Below are positions 8,499-16,121 of a DNA stretch of 33,723 nt, one piece after another. The notes under the pieces are model-generated. The model made no database searches and had not been told where the DNA came from. It saw only the letters and a program-made list of their open reading frames with translations. Source of the DNA: Eubacterium sp. TM05-53 (lineage in GTDB: Bacteria; Bacillota_I; Bacilli_A; Erysipelotrichales; Erysipelotrichaceae); assembly GCF_003436425.1 (NCBI RefSeq), contig NZ_QSPK01000023.1, positions 1 through 33,723 of the forward strand, in the 5' to 3' direction. Every line of letters begins with the position of its first letter. Position 1 is the stretch's first letter. Both the position numbers and the translations under genes were made by a program.

Positions 8499-8527
8499 AG
8501 TCTAGTCCTTAAAATAGGGGATGTCAA
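8499..8527 (-). promoter_or_regulatory. Promoter of thiolase copy 2
   Basis: Read on the minus strand: TTGACA (8527-8522), 17 bases, TAGACT (8504-8499). The -35 is perfect and the -10 is 4 of 6. The expected transcript start is near 8492. Confidence 0.7.
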
Positions 8528-8531
8528 CCAC

Positions 8532-8549
8532 TTGTTTATAATTTCACAT
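8532..8549. promoter_or_regulatory. Rex-like operator on the thiolase side
   Basis: TTGTTTA, 4 bases, TTCACAT: an imperfect 18-bp palindrome with about two mismatches to the Rex consensus TTGT(T/G)AA-N4-TT(A/C)ACAA. It sits 4 bases upstream of the thiolase -35, mirroring the placement of the perfect site before the bcd -35. Confidence 0.5.
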
Positions 8550-8597
8550 GTTAAAAATACTTAATATATATTAATAAGATAGGGTATTTGAAACAAT

Positions 8598-8615
8598 TTG
8601 TTAAAATATTAACAA
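8598..8615. promoter_or_regulatory. Rex operator (perfect 18-bp palindrome) before bcd
   Basis: TTGTTAA-AATA-TTAACAA matches exactly the published consensus for the redox-sensing repressor Rex (TTGTTAANNNNTTAACAA), known in clostridia to control crt-bcd-etfBA-hbd and alcohol dehydrogenase genes. It ends 5 bases before the bcd -35 box. Rex leaves DNA when NADH is high, which would switch on NADH-consuming butyrate synthesis. The rex gene itself is not in the window. Confidence 0.85.
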
Positions 8616-8620
8616 AATCA

Positions 8621-8649
8621 TTGACGACGCTCAAAAAAGTATGTAGAAT
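8621..8649 (+). promoter_or_regulatory. Promoter of the bcd-etfB-etfA-hbd operon
   Basis: TTGACG (8621-8626), 17 bases, TAGAAT (8644-8649): both boxes are 5 of 6 to consensus. Transcription should begin near 8656, giving a leader of about 84 bases before bcd. Confidence 0.8.
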
Positions 8650-8655
8650 ATGACT

Positions 8656-8673
8656 GTGTGAAAAGTTTAACAT
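8656..8673. promoter_or_regulatory. Second Rex-like operator at the bcd transcription start
   Basis: GTGTGAA-AAGT-TTAACAT differs from the mixed Rex consensus TTGTGAA-N4-TTAACAA only at its two outermost bases. It covers the predicted +1 region, a position that would block initiation directly. It lies 58 bp from the perfect site. Confidence 0.55.
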
Positions 8674-8739
8674 ACTTTCTCATGCTATCGATGTCCTAAT
8701 TCGAATAGTTCAAGAAAACTGGAAAGGAGAACTTCATTT

Positions 8740-9879
8740 ATGGATTTCAATTTAACAGAACAACAATTAATGATGCAAAAGTTGTTCAGAGAAGTTGCGC
8801 AAAACGAAGTAAAAGAAAACGCAGCGGATGTTGACGAAAACGAAAGATTCCCTAAGGAATCTGTAGAAGTGATGCGTCAAGCTAAGATGCTTGGTATTCC
8901 TTATTCTCGCGAATATGGAGGAGCTGGCGCAGATTATTTATGCTACATTTTAGCAATCGAAGAATTGTCTAAAACATGTGCAACAAGTGGTGTAGTTTTA
9001 TCAGCTCACACTTCATTAGGTACTTGGCCAATTGCTCAATTTGGTACTGAAGAACAAAAACAAAGATTCTTAACAGATCTATGTACAGGTAAGAAATTAG
9101 CTGCCTTTGGTTTAACTGAACCAAATGCCGGTACAGATGCTGCTGGACAACAAACAACAGCTGTATTAGATGGTGACGAATATGTTATCAATGGTACAAA
9201 AATCTTCATTACAAATGCTGGAGAAGCTGATGTATATGTAATTTTTGCCATGACAGACAAAACAAAGGGAACTCGTGGAATTTCTGCTTTCATTCTTGAA
9301 AAAGGAACTCCAGGATTCACATTCGGTCTTCACGAAAAGAAATTAGGTATTCGTGGATCTGCTACATGTGAATTAATTTTCAATAATGTACGTATTCCAA
9401 AAGAAAACTTATTAGGAAAAGAAGGTATGGGATTCAAGATTGCCATGCAGACACTTGATGGTGGACGTATTGGTATCGCTGCTCAAGCATTAGGAATTGC
9501 TCAAGGTGCTATCGACGAAGCCGTTGCTTATGTAAAACAACGTAAACAATTTGGTCGTCCAATCGCTAAATTCCAAAACACTCAATTCCAATTAGCTGAT
9601 ATGCAAACAAAAACAGATGCAGCTCGTTGGTTAGTATACTCTGCAGCTACTGCTAAACAAGAAGGTCGTCCTTATACTCAATTGGCTGCTGAAGCAAAAT
9701 TATTTGCTGCTGAAACTGCTATGGAAGTTACAACTAAGGCTATCCAATTATTAGGTGGATACGGATATACTCGTGATTTACCAGTAGAAAGAATGTTTAG
9801 AGATGCTAAGATCACTGAAATCTACGAAGGTACTTCAGAAGTACAACGTATGGTCATCTCTGGCGCAATGTTGAAGTAA
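8740..9879 (+). CDS. bcd: Butyryl-CoA dehydrogenase (acyl-CoA dehydrogenase family)
   Basis: A FAD enzyme that reduces crotonyl-CoA to butyryl-CoA. With EtfAB it forms the cytosolic flavin-bifurcating complex that uses NADH and drives ferredoxin reduction. The length of 379 residues is typical. Visible blocks are AFGLTEPNAGTDAAG (substrate/FAD loop), IFITNAGEADVYVIFA, QLLGGYGYTRDLPVERMFRDAKITEIYEGTSE, with the catalytic base expected at Glu363 in IYEGTSE. GGAAAGGAG precedes the start. It is the first gene behind the Rex-type promoter, with etfB directly after it. Short-chain specificity is inferred from the operon. Confidence 0.95.
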   Translation: MDFNLTEQQLMMQKLFREVAQNEVKENAADVDENERFPKESVEVMRQAKMLGIPYSREYGGAGADYLCYILAIEELSKTCATSGVVLSAHTSLGTWPIAQFGTEEQKQRFLTDLCTGKKLAAFGLTEPNAGTDAAGQQTTAVLDGDEYVINGTKIFITNAGEADVYVIFAMTDKTKGTRGISAFILEKGTPGFTFGLHEKKLGIRGSATCELIFNNVRIPKENLLGKEGMGFKIAMQTLDGGRIGIAAQALGIAQGAIDEAVAYVKQRKQFGRPIAKFQNTQFQLADMQTKTDAARWLVYSAATAKQEGRPYTQLAAEAKLFAAETAMEVTTKAIQLLGGYGYTRDLPVERMFRDAKITEIYEGTSEVQRMVISGAMLK

Positions 9880-9899
9880 GAAAGGAATTGGTGTTGAAA

Positions 9900-10694
9900 A
9901 TGAAAATCGTTGTTTTAGAAAAACAAGTTCCGGATTCAACTGAAATCACAGTTGATAAAAAAACTGGTGCGTTAATTCGTGACGGTGTTCCTGCAATCAC
10001 AAACCCTGATGATTTAGCTGGTTTGGAAGCTGCATTGGAATTAAAAGACAAAAACCCTGACACTGAAGTTGTTGTAATGACAATGGGATTACCTAAAGCT
10101 GCTGAAATGTTAAAAGAAGGCGTTGCTATGGGTGCTGACAAAGGTGTTTTATTAACTGACCGTGTATTAGGTGGATCTGATACATGTGCTACAAGTATCG
10201 CTTTAGCTGCTGCTTTGAAAAAAGTAGGATTCGACTTAGTTATCGCTGGTCGTCAAGCTATCGATGGTGATACTGCTCAGGTAGGACCTCAAACTGCTGA
10301 ACGTTTGGATATTCCTCAAATTACTTACGTAGATGAAATCTTAGAAGTAAAAGAAGATTCAATCACAGTAAAACGTTCATTAGAAGATGTTGAACAAATC
10401 GTGACTGCTAAGTTGCCATGTGTTATCACGACATTATCAGGAATGAACAAACCTCGTTACATGCAATGTGACAATATCGTTGACTTGTGCAAAGAAGACA
10501 AGATCGAAGTTTTAACAAATGCTGAATTAGGAATTGATCCTGAAACAGTTGGATTCAAGGGTTCTCCTACATCCGTTAAGACTACTTTCACAAAAGACGT
10601 TACTGATAAAACAGAAGTATTCACATTGTCTGAGCAGGAAACTGCAGATATGATTGCTAAGACTTTGAAAGAAAAGCAAATCATTACAAAGTAG
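9900..10694 (+). CDS. etfB: Electron transfer flavoprotein beta subunit
   Basis: EtfB pairs with EtfA and Bcd in electron bifurcation and carries the flavin that accepts hydride from NADH in bifurcating complexes. The N-terminus MKIVVLEKQVPDSTEI matches the family start (M-x-I-V-V-x-x-K-Q-V-P-D), which favours ATG 9900 and 264 residues. AAAGGA at 9881-9886 is about 13 bases from that ATG, but nearer to the in-frame GTG 9891 and TTG 9894, so a non-ATG start adding two or three residues is possible. Other blocks: VMTMGLPKAAEMLKEGVAMGADKGVLLTD and AGRQAIDGDTAQVGPQTAERLDIPQITYV. Confidence 0.94.
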   Translation: MKIVVLEKQVPDSTEITVDKKTGALIRDGVPAITNPDDLAGLEAALELKDKNPDTEVVVMTMGLPKAAEMLKEGVAMGADKGVLLTDRVLGGSDTCATSIALAAALKKVGFDLVIAGRQAIDGDTAQVGPQTAERLDIPQITYVDEILEVKEDSITVKRSLEDVEQIVTAKLPCVITTLSGMNKPRYMQCDNIVDLCKEDKIEVLTNAELGIDPETVGFKGSPTSVKTTFTKDVTDKTEVFTLSEQETADMIAKTLKEKQIITK

Positions 10695-10709
10695 GGAGGA
10701 TGAAGTAGA

Positions 10710-11741
10710 ATGGCTCGATTTGAAGAATATAAAGATATCTTCGTTTTCGTTGAACAAGAAAACGGAAACATTGCAGAAGTAAGTTATGAACTTATTTCAG
10801 AAGCAAGAAAACTAGTTGCTTCTATCCCTGAATTTGGATACAAAGTAGTTGGTGTATTGCTTGGAGAAAATGTAAAAGAAAAAGCTCAAGAAGTTATTAG
10901 TCATGGAGCTGACAAAGTAATCGTTGTTGATGATGCTTTATTAAAAGACTATTCAACTCAATTCTATGCTGATGCTTTAACACAAGTTGTTTTAGCTCAC
11001 AAACCAGATTCAATGCTAACTGGTGCCACTCCTCTAGGACGTGATTTAGCACCACGTGTAGCTGCTCGTTTAAATGTAGGTCTAACTGCTGATGCTACTA
11101 AAATCGAAGTTGACTTAGAATATGCTAAAGAAAATGGCGAATCATTATTAGACGTAACTCGTCCTACATTCGGTGGTAACTTATTCGGTACAATCGTATG
11201 TAAAGACACTCGTCCACAGATGGCTACAATCAGACCAAAAGTATTCGAATTGGCTCCAACAGATACTAGCCGTACTGGTGAAGTTGAAGAATTTACACCA
11301 ACTTGGAGAACAACAGATCCTCAAGTATTCGTAGAAAAAGTAATCGAAAAAGTTAAAGCAGATGTAGATATCACAAAAGCTGACATCTTAGTAGGTGCTG
11401 GTCGTGGTGCTGAAAACTGCTTAGATGTAATTCAAAAAGTAGCTGACGAATTAGGTGGTGTAGTTTGCTGTACACGTGCCGTTGTTGAAGATGGATTCTT
11501 AGACAAAGATCGTCAGGTAGGTCAAACAGGTAAGACTGTACGTCCTTCATTATATATCGCTTGCGGTATTTCTGGAGCTGTACAACACTGTGCTGGTATG
11601 GATAAATCAGACTTGATCATCTCTATCAACCGTGACCCTCAAGCAGAAATCTTCAATATTTCTAACATGGGATTTGTTGGAGACTGCGCAACTGTATTAC
11701 CTTTATTAGTCGAATCAATTAAAGCTGCAAAAGCTGAATAA
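10710..11741 (+). CDS. etfA: Electron transfer flavoprotein alpha subunit
   Basis: EtfA is the larger Etf subunit, which holds the FAD that shuttles electrons to Bcd. The C-terminal FAD-binding region is clear: LVGAGRGAENCLDVIQKVADELGG, then GQTGKTVRPSLYIACGISGAVQHCAGM, then INRDPQAEIFNISNMGFVGDC. The length of 343 residues fits the clostridial Bcd-associated form. GGGAGG lies before the start and the gene begins 15 bases after etfB. There is no fused ferredoxin domain at the N-terminus, unlike some bifurcating EtfA proteins. Confidence 0.95.
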   Translation: MARFEEYKDIFVFVEQENGNIAEVSYELISEARKLVASIPEFGYKVVGVLLGENVKEKAQEVISHGADKVIVVDDALLKDYSTQFYADALTQVVLAHKPDSMLTGATPLGRDLAPRVAARLNVGLTADATKIEVDLEYAKENGESLLDVTRPTFGGNLFGTIVCKDTRPQMATIRPKVFELAPTDTSRTGEVEEFTPTWRTTDPQVFVEKVIEKVKADVDITKADILVGAGRGAENCLDVIQKVADELGGVVCCTRAVVEDGFLDKDRQVGQTGKTVRPSLYIACGISGAVQHCAGMDKSDLIISINRDPQAEIFNISNMGFVGDCATVLPLLVESIKAAKAE

Positions 11742-11761
11742 TAAAAAGGAGCATATTTAAA

Positions 11762-12598
11762 ATGAAAAATGTAGGTGTTATTGGTGCTGGAACAATGGGG
11801 CAAGGTATTGCCAATGCATTTGCTACAGCTGGATACAATGTAACTGTATGTGATATTAAAATCGAATGGGCACAAAATGGTATCAACAAAATTGGTGCTA
11901 AATTAGACAAATTAGTATCTCGTGAAAAAATAACTACTGAAAAAGCAGAAGGTATCAAAGCTAACTTAACTGCTGGTGAATACAAAGACTTAGCTGATTG
12001 CGATTTAATCGTTGAAGCTGTTCTTGAAAAAATGGAAATCAAAAAAGACTTATTCAAGACTTTAGATGAAATCTGTAAAGAAGACTGCATTTTCGGAACA
12101 AACACTTCAAGTTTAAGTGTTACTGAAATTGCTAATGGAATCAAACACAACGTTATCGGTATGCACTTCTTCAACCCAGCTGATCGTATGAAATTAGTCG
12201 AAGTTATCTCTGGTGAAAATACTCCAGTTGAAACTAAAGAAGCTATCATCGAATGCTCTAAATCATTAGGAAAAACTCCGGTAGAAGTTGCTGAAGGACC
12301 TGGATTCGTAGTTAACCGTATCTTAATTCCAATGATCAATGAAGCTTGCTTCATTTACCAAGAAGGATTGGCAAGTGTTGAAGATATCGATACAGCTATG
12401 AAACTTGGAGCTAACCACCCAATGGGACCATTGGCTTTGGGTGACTTAATTGGATTGGATATCGTTTTAGATGTAATGGAAGTATTATATACTGAAACAG
12501 GAGATCCAAAATATCGTCCATGTACATTATTAAAGAAAATGGTTCGTGCTGGAAAATTAGGTCAAAAAACTAAACAAGGATTCTACAGCTACAACTAG
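11762..12598 (+). CDS. hbd: 3-hydroxybutyryl-CoA dehydrogenase
   Basis: It reduces acetoacetyl-CoA to 3-hydroxybutyryl-CoA with NAD(P)H. The dinucleotide-binding motif GVIGAGTMGQGIA is at residues 5-17. The catalytic His is in GMHFFNPADRMKLVEV, and the C-terminal dimer domain contains GPGFVVNRILIPMINEA and GANHPMGPLALGDLIGLD. The length of 278 residues is standard. It is the fourth gene of the bcd operon; a terminator-like hairpin follows within 37 bases, so it is probably the last gene of the main transcript. Confidence 0.96.
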   Translation: MKNVGVIGAGTMGQGIANAFATAGYNVTVCDIKIEWAQNGINKIGAKLDKLVSREKITTEKAEGIKANLTAGEYKDLADCDLIVEAVLEKMEIKKDLFKTLDEICKEDCIFGTNTSSLSVTEIANGIKHNVIGMHFFNPADRMKLVEVISGENTPVETKEAIIECSKSLGKTPVEVAEGPGFVVNRILIPMINEACFIYQEGLASVEDIDTAMKLGANHPMGPLALGDLIGLDIVLDVMEVLYTETGDPKYRPCTLLKKMVRAGKLGQKTKQGFYSYN

Positions 12599-12608
12599 TG
12601 AAATAACT

Positions 12609-12641
12609 AAAGTGAAACACTCGTTGTTTCACTTTTTATTT
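12609..12641 (+). terminator. Terminator-like hairpin between hbd and crt
   Basis: A perfect 10-bp stem (AAAGTGAAAC with GTTTCACTTT, 7-base loop) is followed by TTATTTAAATATT. The U-tract is broken by A residues, so it may terminate only partly and set the ratio of bcd-hbd to crt-CoA-transferase mRNA. No strong separate promoter for crt is visible. Confidence 0.65.
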
Positions 12642-12662
12642 AAATATTAGAGGAGAAAAATC

Positions 12663-13442
12663 ATGGAAAACGTATTATTAGAAAAACAAGGTCACGTTTC
12701 AATTATCACAATTAATCGTGAAAAAGCATTAAACGCATTATCAACATCTGTATTAAACGACTTAGAAGAAGCTGTAAACACGGTTGAAGCTGATAAAGAT
12801 ACTTATTGTGTAGTTATCACTGGTGCTGGAAGTAAATCATTCGTTGCTGGTGCGGATATTGCTGAAATGAAAGACAAAACTGTTGAAGAAGCTGCTGAAT
12901 ATGGAGCTTACGGAAACAAAATCTTCCGTCAAATTGAAACTTTACACTGCCCAGTAATCGCAGCTGTAAATGGTTTCGCATTAGGTGGTGGATGCGAATT
13001 AAGCATGGCTTGTGATATTCGTATTGCAGCTGAAAATGCTATTTTTGGACAACCAGAAGTAGGATTAGGAATTACTCCTGGTTTTGGTGGAACTCAACGT
13101 TTAGCTCGTTTAGTACCTGCTGGAATTGCTAAAGAAATGATCTTTACAGCTCGTAACATCAAAGCGGATAAAGCATTGTCTATTGGATTAGTAAATGCGG
13201 TAGTTCCTCAAGAAGACTTAATGGCAACTGCATTAAAGATGGCTAACGGAATCTGCAAGAACGCTCCAATCGCTGTTGCTCAATCTAAAAAGGCAATCAA
13301 CGCTGGACTTCAAACAGATATGGATTCAGCTATCGCTATCGAAGTTAAAGATTTCTCAGATTGCTTCGCTACTGAAGACCAGACTTATGGTATGGAATGC
13401 TTCGTAAACAAAGTAAAAGAAAAAGAATTTAAAAACAAATAA
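12663..13442 (+). CDS. crt: 3-hydroxybutyryl-CoA dehydratase (crotonase, enoyl-CoA hydratase family)
   Basis: It dehydrates 3-hydroxybutyryl-CoA to crotonyl-CoA. The crotonase fold signature is present: SFVAGADIAEM (oxyanion-hole loop), AAVNGFALGGGCELSMACDIRIA with the first catalytic Glu in CELS, and FGQPEVGLGITPGFGGTQRL with the second Glu in QPEVGLG. The 259-residue length is typical. AGAGGAG lies before the start. It sits beyond a terminator-like hairpin, unlike the common clostridial order in which crt is the first gene of the operon. Confidence 0.95.
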   Translation: MENVLLEKQGHVSIITINREKALNALSTSVLNDLEEAVNTVEADKDTYCVVITGAGSKSFVAGADIAEMKDKTVEEAAEYGAYGNKIFRQIETLHCPVIAAVNGFALGGGCELSMACDIRIAAENAIFGQPEVGLGITPGFGGTQRLARLVPAGIAKEMIFTARNIKADKALSIGLVNAVVPQEDLMATALKMANGICKNAPIAVAQSKKAINAGLQTDMDSAIAIEVKDFSDCFATEDQTYGMECFVNKVKEKEFKNK

Positions 13443-13464
13443 TTTATTTGAAAGGATGATTTAA

Positions 13465-15015
13465 ATGTCAAAAGTAATGTCAGCCCAAGAAGCCATCAGT
13501 ATGATCAAAGATGGCGATAAAATTGGTGTTGGTGGATTTATTGGAATGGGTCACCCTCAAGAACTTAGTGTTGCCATTGAAAAGAGTTTCTTAGAAACTG
13601 GACACCCAAGAGATTTAACAGTTATGTTCTCTGCCGGTGTAGGGGATGGTACACCAGATCTTGGCTTGAACCACATGGGTCACGAAGGATTGTTAAAAAG
13701 AATCATTGGTGGTCACTGGGGATTGATTCCTACTTTCCAAAAATTGGTTTTTGAAAATAAAGTAGAAGGATACAACTTACCACTTGGAACCATCAGTTTG
13801 ATGTTCCGTGAAATCGCAGGACACCGTCCAGGCGTTATCACTAAAATTGGTTTGAAAACATTTATTGACCCACGTCTTGAAGGTGCGAAGATGAATGAAC
13901 GCACGAAAGAAGACTTAGTTGAATTGATCAATATGGATGGAGAAGAATGGTTACGTTATAAATCATTCCCATTGGATATTGCCTTAATTCGTGGTACATA
14001 TGCGGATGAAGATGGAAACTGCTCAATGTGTAAAGAAGCAGCGACTTTAGATTCAATCAGTATTGCCCAAGCTGTTAAAAACAGTGGTGGTAAAGTTATT
14101 CTACAGGTAGAAAAAATTGTAGAACGTGGTTCATTAAAACCAATGGACGTTAAGATTCCAGGTATTTATGTGGATGCGATCGTAGTTGCACAACCTGAAA
14201 ACCACTGGCAAACTTACTCAGATCCATACAATCCATCATTCTGTGGTGAAATTCGTGTACCAGTTGATTCAATTGAACCAATGCCATTAAATGCACGTAA
14301 AGTTGTTTGTCGTCGTGCTGCCATGGAATTAGATCCTTCCGCTGTTATCAACTTAGGAATTGGTATGCCAGAAGGTATCGCAAATGTTGCCAATGAAGAA
14401 GGTTTACCAGGACTTAAGATGACTGTAGAAGCCGGAGGAATCGGTGGAGTTCCAATGAATGGAACTGCCTTTGGTGCATGTACAAACCCAGACGCTATCA
14501 TTGACCAGACATATCAGTTTGACTTCTATGATGGTGGTGGATTAGATCAAGCCTTCTTAGGACTTGCTGAATGTGATTCAAAAGGTAACATCAACGTTTC
14601 TCGTTTCGGACCAAAAATTGCCGGATGTGGTGGATTTATCAATATTACACAAACTTCACCAGTTGTCGTTTATTGTGGAACATTCACAGCTAAAGGTTTA
14701 AAAGAAACAATTGGTAATGGTAAATTGACAATTGATCAAGAAGGACAAATCAAAAAATTCAAAAACCACATTGAACAGGTTACTTTCTCAGCCGATTATG
14801 CGAATGAAACAGGTCAAAAAGTCTTATATATCACTGAGCGTGCCGTATTTAAGTTGATTGATGGTAAATTAACATTAATCGAAATCGCTCCAGGTGTAGA
14901 TTTACAAAAAGATGTATTAGATCAAATGGAATTCAAACCATACATCGCTGAAGATTTAAAACTTATGGATGCTCGTCTATTTACAGACGAAATCATGGGA
15001 TTAAAAGAAGAATAA
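13465..15015 (+). CDS. Acyl-CoA:acetate CoA-transferase (family I, YdiF/Pct type)
   Basis: A fused two-domain family I CoA-transferase of 516 residues. The N-terminal half has GDKIGVGGFIGMGHPQEL. The C-terminal half has NLGIGMPEGIANVA and the active-site block VEAGGIGGVP, where Glu322 is the expected catalytic residue that forms the CoA thioester. The overall layout is that of propionate/acetate CoA-transferases (YdiF, Pct), not the shorter butyryl-CoA:acetate transferase (But) of Roseburia-type organisms. Its place at the end of a butyrate cluster suggests it swaps CoA from butyryl-CoA to acetate in the last step. Propionate or lactate as substrate is possible. A strong terminator follows. 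Confidence 0.88.
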   Translation: MSKVMSAQEAISMIKDGDKIGVGGFIGMGHPQELSVAIEKSFLETGHPRDLTVMFSAGVGDGTPDLGLNHMGHEGLLKRIIGGHWGLIPTFQKLVFENKVEGYNLPLGTISLMFREIAGHRPGVITKIGLKTFIDPRLEGAKMNERTKEDLVELINMDGEEWLRYKSFPLDIALIRGTYADEDGNCSMCKEAATLDSISIAQAVKNSGGKVILQVEKIVERGSLKPMDVKIPGIYVDAIVVAQPENHWQTYSDPYNPSFCGEIRVPVDSIEPMPLNARKVVCRRAAMELDPSAVINLGIGMPEGIANVANEEGLPGLKMTVEAGGIGGVPMNGTAFGACTNPDAIIDQTYQFDFYDGGGLDQAFLGLAECDSKGNINVSRFGPKIAGCGGFINITQTSPVVVYCGTFTAKGLKETIGNGKLTIDQEGQIKKFKNHIEQVTFSADYANETGQKVLYITERAVFKLIDGKLTLIEIAPGVDLQKDVLDQMEFKPYIAEDLKLMDARLFTDEIMGLKEE

Positions 15016-15021
15016 AAAGCT

Positions 15022-15047
15022 AAAACAGGTCATTAGACCTGTTTTTG
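15022..15047 (+). terminator. Intrinsic terminator after the CoA-transferase
   Basis: A perfect 10-bp stem (AAAACAGGTC with GACCTGTTTT) with an ATTA loop, then TG. It begins 7 bases after the stop codon and closes the butyrate cluster. Confidence 0.88.
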
Positions 15048-15056
15048 TGTTACAAT
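15048..15056 (+). promoter_or_regulatory. Extended -10 promoter of the threonine aldolase gene
   Basis: TGTTACAAT is an extended -10 element directly behind the terminator; no clear -35 is seen. It gives a very short leader to the ATG at 15077. Confidence 0.5.
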
Positions 15057-15076
15057 AGTTCTGGGAGTTGATTAAA

Positions 15077-16111
15077 ATGTTATTTTTTAGAAATGATTAT
15101 GGCCAAGGATGTATTCCTGAAATCATGGATTATATTAACACCACAAATGGCCATTCTTTTACAGGATATGGTCTGGATGAAATTTGTCAAAGCGCAAAAG
15201 AAACCATTAAAAAACATATCCCAGACTATGATGTCGATATTCACTTTTTAGTTGGAGGAACGATTACCAATCAAACTATCATCAAAGCTTGTTTAAAGCC
15301 TTTTGAAGCTGTTATTGCCTGTGATACAGGACATATCGCAACGCATGAAACCGGTGCGATTGAGGCTGTAGGGCATAAAGTAATTCCGGTAAACAACTAT
15401 GCAGGAAAGATCAATTCGAGTGATATTCGTAAAGTATTTGATGCACATATGCTTTCATATGAACACATGGTTTATCCTAAAATGGTTTATATTTCAAATG
15501 CCACAGAATATGGAACCGTCTATACATATGATGAATTGATGAATATTCGCCGTGTTTGCGATGAACTAGGACTCTATTTAATGATGGATGGAGCAAGACT
15601 TGGTGTTGCCTTATCCACTGTGGATTATACTTTAAATGATCTAGCCAATATTTGTGATGTATTCTATATTGGTGGTACGAAAAATGGTGCTTTAATAGGA
15701 GAAGCCGTTGTTATCTCAAATCCTGAATTAAAACCATATTTCCGTTTTGTGATGAAACAAAATGGGGCAATGCTTGCCAAAGGATGGCTTTTGGGCATTC
15801 AATTCTTAGGCTTATTTGAGCACGATGCTTTCTTTAGATATGCGAAACAATCGGTGCTTTTAGCACAGACCATTCAATCAAAACTACAAGAACTTGGCTA
15901 TGCTTTATTTATGAAGAGTGATACCAACCAGATTTTTGTGAATGTATCAAAGGAGCAATACCAATTCTTAAGTGAAAACATTGATTTTGAAATCTGGGAA
16001 AAATGTGATGATCACTATGTCATTCGATTTGTGACAAGCTGGCATACTACTGAAGATGAAGTCCACGCATTGATCACATATTTAGAACAAGCTATCGAAA
16101 AAAAAGAATAG
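15077..16111 (+). CDS. ltaE: Low-specificity L-threonine aldolase
   Basis: A PLP enzyme that cleaves threonine or allo-threonine to glycine and acetaldehyde. The N-terminal FRNDYGQGCIPEIMDYI, the HIATHETGAIEAVGHKV block and MMDGARLGVAL are family features. The PLP lysine is expected in YIGGTKNGALIGEA. ATG 15077 gives 344 residues; GGGAG at about 15063-15067 has 9 bases spacing. The frame also holds a TTG at 15068, which the ribosome site does not favour. It stands alone and converges with the phosphoesterase gene 2 bases downstream. The gene symbol rests on family resemblance; substrate preference is not decided. Confidence 0.88.
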   Translation: MLFFRNDYGQGCIPEIMDYINTTNGHSFTGYGLDEICQSAKETIKKHIPDYDVDIHFLVGGTITNQTIIKACLKPFEAVIACDTGHIATHETGAIEAVGHKVIPVNNYAGKINSSDIRKVFDAHMLSYEHMVYPKMVYISNATEYGTVYTYDELMNIRRVCDELGLYLMMDGARLGVALSTVDYTLNDLANICDVFYIGGTKNGALIGEAVVISNPELKPYFRFVMKQNGAMLAKGWLLGIQFLGLFEHDAFFRYAKQSVLLAQTIQSKLQELGYALFMKSDTNQIFVNVSKEQYQFLSENIDFEIWEKCDDHYVIRFVTSWHTTEDEVHALITYLEQAIEKKE

Positions 16112-16121
16112 TATCATTCTA
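16094..16121 (-). terminator. Short terminator-like hairpin for the minus-strand operon
   Basis: Read on the minus strand, AGAAT and ATTCT pair in a short stem and are followed by eight T residues (complement of the A-run near 16098-16105). It lies inside the 3' end of the converging aldolase gene. The stem is only about 5 bp, so the call is tentative. Confidence 0.4.

Noticed and set aside
11719..12354. 211-codon minus-strand frame opposite hbd
   Set aside because: It is the antisense of a well-supported gene with the full dehydrogenase motif set; no regulatory signals of its own.
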